This document shows, piece after piece, positions 49,230-59,273 of a stretch of DNA of 64,000 nucleotides. Under the pieces are notes generated by a model. The model was given only the letters and a program-made list of their open reading frames with translations, had not been told where the DNA came from and searched no databases. A program made the position numbers and the translations under genes. The first letter of the stretch is position 1. Each line of letters starts with the position of its first letter. The DNA comes from CAINVV01 sp963663005. Its GTDB lineage: Bacteria; Bacteroidota; Bacteroidia; Bacteroidales; Prolixibacteraceae. Location: NCBI GenBank assembly GCA_963663005.2, contig CAXXHH010000013.1:124001-188000 (forward strand). The letters run 5' to 3'.

Positions 49230-50126
49230 ATGAAGATTGAGATTAAAGGACTCAACAAAGTTTACCGCAATGGTAACCATGCAATTAAGGATGTAAACAT
49301 GACCATCGAAAGTGGTATGTTTGGTTTATTGGGTCCAAATGGAGCCGGCAAATCAACGCTGATGAGAATCCTGGTTACCCTTATGAAACCAAGTTCCGGT
49401 GAGGTACTTGTCAATGGAATGGATCTGATGAAAGACCGCAAAGAGATTCGCACCATACTGGGATATCTGCCGCAGGATTTTCGGTTTTTCACCAAACTGA
49501 AGACCTACGAATTTCTTGATTATGCCGCACGGCTGGCAGGTCTGACCAATACGAAAGTCAGAAATGAAACGGTTGAAAAAATGCTGGAAGAAGTCGGACT
49601 CTATGAGGCCCGCAACCGTTATGCCAACAACCTCTCCGGTGGTATGAAACGCAGGCTTGGTATCGCGCAGGCGCTTATTGGCGATCCGAAACTGATCATC
49701 GTGGATGAGCCTACAACAGGCTTGGATCCGGAAGAGCGAATCCGTTTCAGAAATCTGTTAACCAGAGTGAGTGATAAAGATGTTATTATCATTCTTTCAA
49801 CGCATATCGTTGGTGACATTTCCAGTACATGTACAGATATGGCGCTAATGAACAAAGGGGTTTTATCGTACAAAGGATCTCCTGATAAGTTGATCGATAT
49901 GGCGAAAAACAATGTTTGGAAGATTACAGCAACTGAGACCGAATATTTTGAAATTCAGGAAAAATACCCCATTATTTCCTCTATTCCTTCGGATCAGGGA
50001 TGGGAAGTTCAGGTTGTTTCAAAAGAGATCAACGGCTACCTTGGCGAAAGGATAGAACCAAATCTGGAACACGCCTATGTGAATTATATGGAAAATGAAC
50101 TCAACCAAAAATGGATTGAGATTTAG
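49230..50126 (+). CDS. ABC transporter ATP-binding protein of the hybrid export operon
   Basis: 298 residues. Walker A LLGPNGAGKS, Q-loop GYLPQDF, signature LSGGMKRR, Walker B LIIVDEPTTGLDP and switch His in LSTHIVGD. It resembles the ATPase domain fused to the RND protein at 63180-64000 throughout (shared GLDPxERIRFRNLL and STHIxxDISSxC). It should drive the ABC-2-type permease beginning 47 bp downstream. The C-terminal 80 residues extend beyond the core and may contact the partner. First gene of the operon. Confidence 0.92.
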   Translation: MKIEIKGLNKVYRNGNHAIKDVNMTIESGMFGLLGPNGAGKSTLMRILVTLMKPSSGEVLVNGMDLMKDRKEIRTILGYLPQDFRFFTKLKTYEFLDYAARLAGLTNTKVRNETVEKMLEEVGLYEARNRYANNLSGGMKRRLGIAQALIGDPKLIIVDEPTTGLDPEERIRFRNLLTRVSDKDVIIILSTHIVGDISSTCTDMALMNKGVLSYKGSPDKLIDMAKNNVWKITATETEYFEIQEKYPIISSIPSDQGWEVQVVSKEINGYLGERIEPNLEHAYVNYMENELNQKWIEI

Positions 50127-50173
50127 ATCTTAAGCCAGTAAATTTGATCAGCAACATTAAAAAACACCTGACG

Positions 50174-53100
50174 ATGAGAGCAATTCACAATATTATAGCA
50201 GTAGCAAAATACGAATCGAAGACCCTATTCAGAAGTTGGTTCTTTCGTATTTTTTCCATTTTATCCCTGGTCTTCGTCTTCTTGTACAATTTTGGCACGC
50301 AGACCGGAGTCGGATGGCCGAACGGCGATATGATTGCCTTGCCCGCCATGATTCCGTTTACCAACTTATACATTGTCAATTTAGCGCAAGCTGTAATTGC
50401 AGTCTTTTTGGCTTCGGAATTCCTGAAACAGGATAAAAAACTGGATACCACGGAAGTCGTTTATATGCGTTCAATTACTAACGCGGATTACGTTATTGGC
50501 AAGACACTCGGTAATATCTGGGTGTTTGTCGTGCTGAATCTTATAGCGCTGGGTATGGTAGCCATTTTTAATATCGCCTCACCATACACTCGTTTTACCA
50601 TTCTTCCTTATATCTATTATTTTCTGCTGATCAGCATTCCAACGCTGATCTTCATCTTAGGTTTCTCCTTCTTTTTAATGTCTCTAATTAAAAATCAAGC
50701 TGTTACCTTTCTTGTTCTTCTGGGTTACATCGCTGCAACGTTATTCTACCTGCAAAACAAATTTCACTACATCTTCGACTACATGGCATTCAAATTGCCA
50801 ATGACCTGGTCGGAAGTCGTTGGATTTGCCTCCCTGAAGGATATATTAATACACAGAGGCATCTATCTCTTTTTCGGACTCGGTTTTATCGGAATGACAA
50901 TCTTATTGTTAAAAAGATTATCGCAGTCGAAATTCGTAAGGGAGGTGGTCATGACCTTCTCAATCATTTTCCTTGGTGCTGCCGTCATTCTTGGATTCAT
51001 CTATATCACGAATATTAATCGCGAAGAGACGCATCGTCAGAATATGATTTCGATAAATAATGGTGTTGCCACGATGAAGGTTGTTCATGTTCAATCATGC
51101 AATATTGAGCTTGAACATCTTGGTAATCAAATAGCTGCCACTGCCAATTTGAAATTAAAAAATACGGATAAGGAAGCGCTCAACGAATTTGTACTGACTC
51201 TGAATCCCGGTCTGGAAGTTGAACAACTCACAGGAGCAAAGTTTTCCAGAGATATGCAACTGATTAAAATCCAGCCGGATAAAGCTATGCAACCCGGTGA
51301 TTCGTTGCAAATAAGTATTAAATACAAAGGCAAGATCGACGAATCATTCTGTTATCTGGATCAGACGCCGCTTCAACTCGAAAAATGGAAAGACGCGCCG
51401 AACGGTGTGATCGATAAAAAACATGCCTTCGTTACGAGTGATTATCTTCTTCTAACACCTGAGACCCGCTGGTACCCGACCGCAGGAATTAGTTACTCTT
51501 CCAAAGGGCTGAACTGGCTATCAACCCAGTTTACGCAATATCGCCTAAAAGTGAAAGCAGCAAAAGGAATGACTGTTCTTTCTCAAGGAAAGAAAACAGA
51601 AGAGACTGACGGAACTTCACTTTTTGAGCCGGAACAGCCGCTCACACAAATATCTTTGGCTATCGGAAAGTATCAAACACGAAACGTGACTGTCGACAAA
51701 GTAAATTACACGCTCAATTTCTTCGATAAACACAACACGTTCGACCAATATTTCAAGGTTTTGTCCGATTCAGTGGTACCTGTTATACGTGATTTGAAGA
51801 AAACCTGGGAGATAAAAATTCGTCGTGAATACCCATTCCAAAGGCTTCAGCTGATCGAAATTCCGGTACAATTTGTTTCATTTAACCATGCATGGAGCAG
51901 TGCCGGCGAACAAGTTCAACCAGAAACGGTTTATCTTGCCGAAGGTGGATTCAAATTGTCAGGAGCGAATTTTGCCCAGGCAAAACGATTTGCACAACAA
52001 CAAAGTAATGACCGGGATCATAACGAAACGATCTCACCAAAAGAATTAGAGGCAAATTATCTGAAACGATTTGTCAACGAGACATTCTTGAGTAGCAAAG
52101 TAAATCAGTTTGGAGGCCCTGGCATCCGTATCGGTGGAGGTGGTCCTAATTTTAACGCCGCTGACATATTGAACCCTTATTTTATCTTTCCAAACTATTA
52201 CAATTATCTCAATTTTATCTCCTCTCCGATCTACCCTATCACGAATCGTGTCGTAGAATCATATCTTTCTAAAAGCGCAACAGAAGGTGGAAACATGTTT
52301 ATGCGCAGTATGATGGGATTATCTGGTGATGAAAAAGGAAATATCGCCCTGCAAAACAGATCATTTGCCGACATCCTTGAGAAGCAGGAAGATTCGGATA
52401 TTCTGAATAATGTGGTGCAAACAAAAAGTGGTTTCCTTTTTGCCTTGATGAAAGGTGCGGTTGGTCCGGAAAAATTTGATGACTTCATGCGAAATTTCCT
52501 GGATGACCGGAAATTCAGAGCCATTCCGGTGGATGAGCTTAATCAGGAGATGCGTAACAATTTTAATCTGGATTTGGATCAGTACTTACCGAAATGGTAC
52601 ACGGCTGTCACCCTGCCGGGATATATCCTGATCGATACGAAAGCCTTTAAAATTCAGAAAGACAACCAAATAAAAACAGTTGTCTCCTTCACCCTTACCA
52701 ATACGGAAAATATCTCCGGAGCCGTTACCGTAACCTTCCGATTAGGCGGTTTCGGTGGAGGCGGCGGCGGTAGAAGGATGGGTGGCGGCGGCGGTAGCGA
52801 TGAGAACATTGAAAAAACTGTTGTCATTGGCGCCAAACAATCCAAACGCATGACATTCCTTCTTAACCGGGATCCACGGGCGTTAACGCTGAATACCTAT
52901 GCATCACACAATTTGCCTTCTACAATTTCTCAGAGGTTCGATAAATTGGAAATTGATCCGAAAGGTGAAGGATCCGATAAGGAAGAAATTATTCCCTACA
53001 CAGATGGATCAGAACCACGTGAAATTATTGTAGACACGGAAGACCCCGGTTTCAGGCTCGTTCAGCCGGTTTCGAAGAGTTTCATCAAACGACTGTTTAC

Positions 53101-53551
53101 TTCGGATGTTCCGGACGACAACCTGAAATACAAAGGGATGAATATGTGGCAGCCACAGGTTGAATGGACACTTACCACCAATGAACTATTTTATGGTAAA
53201 CAAATTCGGTCGGCCTATTATTGCAAGGGTGGTACCGGCGACCGGAAAGCCATTTGGAGTGTTCCTATTAAAGAGGGAGGATATTATAAAGTATATGCCT
53301 ATATCCCTAAAATCCGCTTTGGGATGCGCGGAGATCAGAATCAAAATCAGCCCGAAGAAACGTATGATTTCAGCGTAACGCACGACGACGGTGTCGACCA
53401 CCCAACCGTGAAACCCGATCAACGTGAAAGCTTATGGATCGAAGTCGGAACCTATCATTTCTCTTCAGATTCTGCAAAAATTGAATTATCAAATAATTCA
53501 AAAGCCAGATTCGTCCTGGCTGATGCAGTCAAACTTATTAAAGAAAATTAA
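50174..53551 (+). CDS. ABC-2 permease fused to M1-peptidase-like and golvesin-like domains
   Basis: About 1125 residues from MRAIHNIIAVAKYE; a TTG at 50144 is less likely. Residues about 15-290 hold the ABC-2 membrane helices. About 300-820 follows the M1 aminopeptidase layout (WYPTAGISYSSKGLNW, QLIEIPVQFVSFNHAW), but no HExxH zinc motif exists, so it should be inactive. A glycine-rich stretch (GGFGGGGGGRRMGGGGGS, near residue 857) follows. The last 150 residues (YCKGGTGDRKAIWSVP to RFVLADAVKLI) resemble the golvesin/xanthan-lyase binding module. The large external part may bind cargo or peptidoglycan. Confidence 0.8.
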   Translation: MRAIHNIIAVAKYESKTLFRSWFFRIFSILSLVFVFLYNFGTQTGVGWPNGDMIALPAMIPFTNLYIVNLAQAVIAVFLASEFLKQDKKLDTTEVVYMRSITNADYVIGKTLGNIWVFVVLNLIALGMVAIFNIASPYTRFTILPYIYYFLLISIPTLIFILGFSFFLMSLIKNQAVTFLVLLGYIAATLFYLQNKFHYIFDYMAFKLPMTWSEVVGFASLKDILIHRGIYLFFGLGFIGMTILLLKRLSQSKFVREVVMTFSIIFLGAAVILGFIYITNINREETHRQNMISINNGVATMKVVHVQSCNIELEHLGNQIAATANLKLKNTDKEALNEFVLTLNPGLEVEQLTGAKFSRDMQLIKIQPDKAMQPGDSLQISIKYKGKIDESFCYLDQTPLQLEKWKDAPNGVIDKKHAFVTSDYLLLTPETRWYPTAGISYSSKGLNWLSTQFTQYRLKVKAAKGMTVLSQGKKTEETDGTSLFEPEQPLTQISLAIGKYQTRNVTVDKVNYTLNFFDKHNTFDQYFKVLSDSVVPVIRDLKKTWEIKIRREYPFQRLQLIEIPVQFVSFNHAWSSAGEQVQPETVYLAEGGFKLSGANFAQAKRFAQQQSNDRDHNETISPKELEANYLKRFVNETFLSSKVNQFGGPGIRIGGGGPNFNAADILNPYFIFPNYYNYLNFISSPIYPITNRVVESYLSKSATEGGNMFMRSMMGLSGDEKGNIALQNRSFADILEKQEDSDILNNVVQTKSGFLFALMKGAVGPEKFDDFMRNFLDDRKFRAIPVDELNQEMRNNFNLDLDQYLPKWYTAVTLPGYILIDTKAFKIQKDNQIKTVVSFTLTNTENISGAVTVTFRLGGFGGGGGGRRMGGGGGSDENIEKTVVIGAKQSKRMTFLLNRDPRALTLNTYASHNLPSTISQRFDKLEIDPKGEGSDKEEIIPYTDGSEPREIIVDTEDPGFRLVQPVSKSFIKRLFTSDVPDDNLKYKGMNMWQPQVEWTLTTNELFYGKQIRSAYYCKGGTGDRKAIWSVPIKEGGYYKVYAYIPKIRFGMRGDQNQNQPEETYDFSVTHDDGVDHPTVKPDQRESLWIEVGTYHFSSDSAKIELSNNSKARFVLADAVKLIKEN

Positions 53552-53566
53552 CATCATATCGGTAAC

Positions 53567-55057
53567 ATGAAAAAAGTAACATCGCTCTTGTTTTTAATGA
53601 GTTTACTCTTGTTTTTCCAATACGAATCGCAAGGTCAAACAATTCTGACGCTGGAAAAAGCAATGGAAATTGCGGTAGTAAATAGTCCGGCTATTCAAAG
53701 TACGCTGCTTAACCTGCAGCGGACAACTGAAAACCTCAATGCGCAGCGTGCGGGTTTGAAGTCAAAATTTGCATTGAGTGTCAATCCAGTTGATTACAGC
53801 AACAGCAGGAAATTTGACAACCGTACCTCCACCTGGTTTACAAACGAATTGATAAATTCATCCGGTACCTTTAGAGTTGATCAACCAATTCTTGCCACGG
53901 ATGGAAAAATCTCTTTGGTTAACACCTTTGGCTGGCAGTCAAACACGTCTGATGCTTCAGGAAAACCTGTAGTGAATGAGGCATTTCTCAACAACTTATA
54001 TCTGAGTGTTTCTCAACCTCTTTTCACTTACAACAGGACGAAGGTTGCCCTGAAAACGCTCGAATTAAACAATGAAAATGCGCAACTCAGTTACTCAATG
54101 CAAAAGTTATCGCTGGAGAAAACCGTTTCGCAATTGTTTTACAACGTGTATATGGCGCAAATGAGTCTGACCATCAGAGAGGATGAGAATGTCAATACAC
54201 AAAAAAGCTACGAGATTATCAAGAATAAGGTAGATGCAGGATTGGCGGCAAAAGAGCAGCTTTTCCAGGCAGAGGTGAACCTCGAGACTTCCAAGTCAAG
54301 CAAGGCTTCTGCAAGAGTCTCTCTGGAAAGCGCTAAAGACCAGTTTAAGCAATACATTGGCATGGATATTTTCGAAGAAATCTCGGTCATGACCGACGTA
54401 GCGGTTGCTCCAATAGAAATTGACGGAAAGAAAGCATTGGAACACGGTTTGGCTTCCAGAATGGAACTTCGTCAGCGCCAAATTAGCATTGAAACTGCAC
54501 AATTCGATTTGATTGCCGTAAAATCACAAAACGAATTCAGAGGTGACTTAGCTTTATCTGTTGGTCTTTCCGGGGATGACCCAAGTTTGAAAAATATCTA
54601 CGATAAGCCAACAAAGAGCCCGCACTACGGAGTAACTTTTACGGTTCCAATCTTCGACTGGGGACAGCGTGCAGCACAAATCAGGGCACAAACTGCGGTA
54701 ATCAACACCCAAAAACTGAACTATTCCAATCAGGATATTCAGATCAAAGTCGACATCAGACAGGTAGTCAGAAACCTGAGCAATTTGAAAGATCAGATCA
54801 ATATTGCGCTGCAAAATCAAAAGAACTCTCAGCTCACTTATGATATTAACCTTGAGAGATTTAAAAATGGAGATTTGACAAGTATGGACCTCAACCTCTA
54901 TCAGGTTCAGTTATCCAACAATAAAATGGCTTATGCACAGGCTCTTATTAATTACAAGCTTGAACTGCTGAACCTTAAAATCCAGTCTCTGTACGACTTT
55001 ACGACGAACGAACCCGTCGTTCCTGAACAATATCTGAAAGCAAAAGAAAAAAAATAA
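53567..55057 (+). CDS. TolC-family outer-membrane efflux channel
   Basis: A 496-residue exported protein (signal ending near SQGQ) starting LTLEKAMEIAVVNSPAI, the usual TolC/OEP opening, with long heptad-rich helices (about 40-90, 170-260, 270-330, 390-470) in the doubled repeat that forms a trimeric tunnel. It provides the outer-membrane exit for the adaptor and pumps encoded downstream. Starts 15 bp after the permease fusion. Confidence 0.9.
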   Translation: MKKVTSLLFLMSLLLFFQYESQGQTILTLEKAMEIAVVNSPAIQSTLLNLQRTTENLNAQRAGLKSKFALSVNPVDYSNSRKFDNRTSTWFTNELINSSGTFRVDQPILATDGKISLVNTFGWQSNTSDASGKPVVNEAFLNNLYLSVSQPLFTYNRTKVALKTLELNNENAQLSYSMQKLSLEKTVSQLFYNVYMAQMSLTIREDENVNTQKSYEIIKNKVDAGLAAKEQLFQAEVNLETSKSSKASARVSLESAKDQFKQYIGMDIFEEISVMTDVAVAPIEIDGKKALEHGLASRMELRQRQISIETAQFDLIAVKSQNEFRGDLALSVGLSGDDPSLKNIYDKPTKSPHYGVTFTVPIFDWGQRAAQIRAQTAVINTQKLNYSNQDIQIKVDIRQVVRNLSNLKDQINIALQNQKNSQLTYDINLERFKNGDLTSMDLNLYQVQLSNNKMAYAQALINYKLELLNLKIQSLYDFTTNEPVVPEQYLKAKEKK

Positions 55058-55082
55058 TTAATCAATAGAAAACACCAATTGT

Positions 55083-56138
55083 ATGAAAATCAATAAAATG
55101 TGGAGATTACTCCTTTTCCTTCCGATCCTGGCTTCTTGCGGTAATCAACAAAGCCAGATTCAAAATGACATAGCCGTTCCCGTTTCGGTCATCGATGTCA
55201 AAAAAGGTCCTATCGTACAGTACATCAATAGTACAGGAACTGCCAATGCTGCTAGCCAGGTTGTTTTAACAACTGAAATGGCAGGAAATTATGTTCTTGC
55301 AATTAATCCAAAAACAGGAAGAGAATTCAAATTGGGCGATCTGGTTGAAAAAGGAACCGTACTTGTTAAGCTGGAGAATCCGGAATATCTTAATAATATC
55401 TCTTTCGATACGAAAAAATTGAATTTTGAGATCGCCGGATTGGAAAACGAGAAACAAAAATCGCTTTATGAAAAAGGCGGCGTAACCTACCGGGAACTTA
55501 AAAACTCAGAAGTTGCGCTTGCTCAAGCCAAGACCAGCTTCGAAGACGCAAAAATTCAGCAGCAAAAAACAGAAGTCAAAGCATTGTTTCGTGCCGTGAT
55601 TGTCGATATTCCTCAAATCACAAATAATACCCGTATTAACAGCGGCACCAGCGTAATTACACTGATGGATTACAGCAAATTGATGATGGATGTCAATCTG
55701 CCTGAGAAATACCTTACTACGATTAAGCTGGGACAGGAAGTTAACATTACAAATTACACGTTACCTAACGATACGTTGAAAGCACAAATCAGTGAACTTT
55801 CTCCGGTAATTAGTACTGAAACACGTACGTTTAAAGGTAAAATGACCATTAACAATCCTGATCTGAAATTGCGTCCCGGAATGTTTGTAAAAGCTGATAT
55901 CGAGATTGCCAGGAAAGACAGCGCAGTCGTTATTCCGAAAGAAGTTATCGTTGCCGGTGGTAGAGGTAAAACTATCTTTATCGTAGACAGAGGCGCCGCT
56001 CAACGCAGAACAATCACCACAGGCCTGGAAAATGATAAATCCGTTGAGGTCATCGAAGGATTAAAAGCCAATACACGTCTGGTCGTTAAAGGATTTGAAA
56101 CCCTTAGGGACAATTCAAAAGTTAAGATCGTAAAATAG
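55083..56138 (+). CDS. RND periplasmic adaptor (membrane fusion) lipoprotein
   Basis: 351 residues, lipoprotein signal ending ILASCGN. It has the split lipoyl motif around GDLVEKGTVLVKLENPEY, a short coiled-coil hairpin (about 115-165), a beta-barrel domain (LPEKYLTTIKLGQEVNI) and a membrane-proximal end (VVIPKEVIVAGGRGKTIFIV). It bridges the RND permease and the TolC-like channel. Sits between those genes. Confidence 0.92.
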   Translation: MKINKMWRLLLFLPILASCGNQQSQIQNDIAVPVSVIDVKKGPIVQYINSTGTANAASQVVLTTEMAGNYVLAINPKTGREFKLGDLVEKGTVLVKLENPEYLNNISFDTKKLNFEIAGLENEKQKSLYEKGGVTYRELKNSEVALAQAKTSFEDAKIQQQKTEVKALFRAVIVDIPQITNNTRINSGTSVITLMDYSKLMMDVNLPEKYLTTIKLGQEVNITNYTLPNDTLKAQISELSPVISTETRTFKGKMTINNPDLKLRPGMFVKADIEIARKDSAVVIPKEVIVAGGRGKTIFIVDRGAAQRRTITTGLENDKSVEVIEGLKANTRLVVKGFETLRDNSKVKIVK

Positions 56139-56180
56139 TTTACCTGTTTATCCAGGCAAAATTCTTAAAATAATTTCCGA

Positions 56181-59100
56181 ATGAAGAAATTGACAAATTT
56201 TGCAGTCAATTATCCGGTCACCATATTGATGATGGTGCTTGGGGTACTGCTACTTGGTGTCATCTCCTATCAAAAACTGGGGATCGATCTTTTCCCTGAC
56301 TTGAATTCGCCCCGAATTTTCGTTGAGATCAAGTCCGGAGAAAGACCTCCTGAAGAGATGGAGAAATTATATGTTTCCAACATTGAAGCCATTGCTACCA
56401 GACAAAGTGGCGTTCTTCAGGTTTCTTCTATCTCTAAAACAGGATCGGCTCAGATAACTGTCGAATATGCCTGGAATAAGGACATGGATGAGGCTTTTCT
56501 GGATCTCCAAAAGGCGCTTACTGCCTATTCTCAGAACAGTCAGATAACCGAGCTCACGATTACGCAGCACGATCCGAATACCAAACCTGCTATGATTGTG
56601 GGTTTAGCGCACACGACGATAAAGGATATGAACGAGCTTCGGAAAGTATCCGAAAACTATATCCGGAATGAGCTTGTCCGCATTGAAGGGGTTGCTCAGG
56701 TGGATCTTAGCGGAGTAGAGACGAATGAAGTCAGAATTGACACCGATCCTTATGCGCTGGAGTCTTTCAACTTAACTGTCGATCAGCTTTCGCAGAAAAT
56801 TCAATCCTACAACAGAAGTATTTCTGGTGGTACAATAACAGAAACCGGACTACAATACGTCGTCAAGGGGGTAAGCCTCCTACAGCAAAAAGAAGATTTT
56901 GAAAATCTGATTGTTGGATATAAATCAACGGTCTCAGGAAGTACTACTGCAGAAAAAGCACCTACGTTCCTGAAAGATGTTGCCCGTGTCAGCTTCGAGA
57001 ACAAAGAACCTGTAAACATTGTCCGCATTAACGGAGAACGTTGTATCGCTCTTTCTATCTACAAAGAGACCAAGTACAATACGGTAAAGGCTGTCGAAGA
57101 AATCAATAAAACACTGGCCACAATTGAGAAAGCGCTTCCAGGATACAAATTTACTGTTGTATCCAACCAGGGGACATTTATCCGCAGCGCTGTTGATGAG
57201 GTCAAAAACACCATGTATTTTGGTATTATTCTGGCAGTTATTATCCTGTTTATCTTCCTGCGCCGCATCGGCACAACTTTGATCGTCAGTTTATCTATTC
57301 CGATCTCTATTGTTGCCACTTTTAACCTGATGTATTTCAACGGCCTCTCACTCAATATTATGACTCTTGGCGGTTTGGCTTTGGGAGCAGGTATGCTTGT
57401 CGACAATGCCATCGTGGTAATGGAGAATATTTTCCGGAATCATGAGAACGGTATGTCTGCAAAGGAAGCAGCAATTGTGGGTACTGCAGAAGTTGGCGGT
57501 GCAATTACAGCCTCTACCCTCACCCATATTGTGGTATTTCTACCGATCATATACATGCACGGTGCATCCGGCGCATTGTTCAAAGATCAGGCCTGGACGG
57601 TCGCATTCTCATTGATCTCATCCCTGGTGGTCGCGATTTTTGTGATCCCGATGTTGTATCACCGGTTCTTCATGAACAAAAAGAATCCGAGTATCGTCAT
57701 CCAAAAGAAAACAGGATATAGTACCTTTTTGACCAATATTCTGCCTCACCGCATGAGTATTATTCTTGCCTCATTGGTACTCTTTGGATTATCACTGCTG
57801 CTTATTCCTAAAATTGGAAGTGAATTTATGCCGAAGAGTGAAAGCAAAGAGTTCACTATCAATTTGAAAATGAAGGAAGGTACAACTTTATTACGTACTT
57901 CGGAAGCTGCGGGCTCCATTGAAAGTATGGTCAGGGATCTTCTTGGCGATAACCTACAGGGGATCTTCTCCCGTATCGGTCCTTCCACCGGACTTTCCAC
58001 CAGTTCTTCATCAATTTTTGAAGGTGATAATACTGCCGAAATAAAAGTTATTCTGAAACCATCTAAGGAATTCAGTTCATCCAAGGTAATTGCCTCCATT
58101 GCAGAATGGTATGCTCAGAACCCTGAAATGGAGGTGAGTTTCGCTCAGGATGAGACTGCCCTTCAAAGCATTCTTGGAAACAGCGAGGCGCCTATGGTGG
58201 TTGAAGTTAGGGGCGATGATCTGGTTGTACTGGATTCATTGACTCACCGTACTAAAAAGGTCGTTCAGGATATTCCCGGACTGTACAACTTCTCCACAAA
58301 CATGGATCAGGGTTACCCGGAAGTGAATGTGATGGTAGACCGTTTCCGCGCAGGAACATATAGTTTGGCCGTCAGTGATATCGTCACTCAGGTAACGGCA
58401 AAACTGGAAGGCCAGCTTGTTGGTCAGTATGACAAAAATGGTGAGTTAAGAGATATTACCATTCACTTACCGAAATTGGGTCTGTCTGAACTGGGAGATG
58501 TCATCATTCGGAATGGTACCCAGATTGTCAGGCTGAGTGAAGTTGCCACACTTAAGGAGGCAATTGCACCGAAAGAGATATACCACAGTAACCAAATCCG
58601 CGTAGGCAAAGTAATGGCTGAACTGAAAAAGGGTGCTTCGCTCGATAAAATCTCTCAGGAGATCCAAACCAAGATTTCGGGTGTAGACCTTCCACAGGAC
58701 TATCGCTTTAAAATCGCAGGTGAGGAACAAAAAAGGCAGGAATCCTGGGCTAACTTAGGTTTTGCGCTTATATTATCCATCGTATTGGTTTACATGGTTC
58801 TGGCTGCAAAATTTGAGTCTTTGATTCACCCGTTCGTGATTCTTCTTTCGATCCCGTTTGCTATCGTCGGTACCATAATTCTCTTCTATATTATGGGACA
58901 AACGTTTAACATGATGGCTATAATCGGTATTATCATGCTTGGTGGTATTGCGGTAAACGACTCCATCATCTTTGTGGACCGAATCAATCAGCTGCGAGAG
59001 TTGGGAATGGAGAAAAGAGAGGCCATTGCACAGGCAGGACAGCAGCGGTTACGTCCAATCGTGATGATGAGTATAATCACCGTCATCGCGCTTATTCCAC

Positions 59101-59255
59101 TCACACTGGGATTCGGCGATAGTGTTGCCCTAAGGTCGCCAATGGCGCTTGCGGTAATCGGCGGTATGGTAACCAGCACACTGCTCACCCTTTTGGTGAT
59201 TCCATGTGTATATGATCTGTTAACGAGTAACAAACCCATCGAGCAAGACAATTAA
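56181..59255 (+). CDS. RND efflux permease (AcrB/HAE family)
   Basis: A 1024-residue inner-membrane pump of full family length: TM1 at about 12-30, porter domain, helices 2-6 (330-490), TM7 near 530, second porter domain, helices 8-12 (850-1010). The proton-relay Asp lies in GAGMLVDNAIVVMENIF of helix 4. It exports substrate from periplasm or outer leaflet using proton motive force. Its C-terminus ends normally (LTSNKPIEQDN) with no fused domain, unlike the next gene 18 bp on. Confidence 0.95.
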   Translation: MKKLTNFAVNYPVTILMMVLGVLLLGVISYQKLGIDLFPDLNSPRIFVEIKSGERPPEEMEKLYVSNIEAIATRQSGVLQVSSISKTGSAQITVEYAWNKDMDEAFLDLQKALTAYSQNSQITELTITQHDPNTKPAMIVGLAHTTIKDMNELRKVSENYIRNELVRIEGVAQVDLSGVETNEVRIDTDPYALESFNLTVDQLSQKIQSYNRSISGGTITETGLQYVVKGVSLLQQKEDFENLIVGYKSTVSGSTTAEKAPTFLKDVARVSFENKEPVNIVRINGERCIALSIYKETKYNTVKAVEEINKTLATIEKALPGYKFTVVSNQGTFIRSAVDEVKNTMYFGIILAVIILFIFLRRIGTTLIVSLSIPISIVATFNLMYFNGLSLNIMTLGGLALGAGMLVDNAIVVMENIFRNHENGMSAKEAAIVGTAEVGGAITASTLTHIVVFLPIIYMHGASGALFKDQAWTVAFSLISSLVVAIFVIPMLYHRFFMNKKNPSIVIQKKTGYSTFLTNILPHRMSIILASLVLFGLSLLLIPKIGSEFMPKSESKEFTINLKMKEGTTLLRTSEAAGSIESMVRDLLGDNLQGIFSRIGPSTGLSTSSSSIFEGDNTAEIKVILKPSKEFSSSKVIASIAEWYAQNPEMEVSFAQDETALQSILGNSEAPMVVEVRGDDLVVLDSLTHRTKKVVQDIPGLYNFSTNMDQGYPEVNVMVDRFRAGTYSLAVSDIVTQVTAKLEGQLVGQYDKNGELRDITIHLPKLGLSELGDVIIRNGTQIVRLSEVATLKEAIAPKEIYHSNQIRVGKVMAELKKGASLDKISQEIQTKISGVDLPQDYRFKIAGEEQKRQESWANLGFALILSIVLVYMVLAAKFESLIHPFVILLSIPFAIVGTIILFYIMGQTFNMMAIIGIIMLGGIAVNDSIIFVDRINQLRELGMEKREAIAQAGQQRLRPIVMMSIITVIALIPLTLGFGDSVALRSPMALAVIGGMVTSTLLTLLVIPCVYDLLTSNKPIEQDN

Positions 59256-59273
59256 ACCAACAATTTTCAACGG

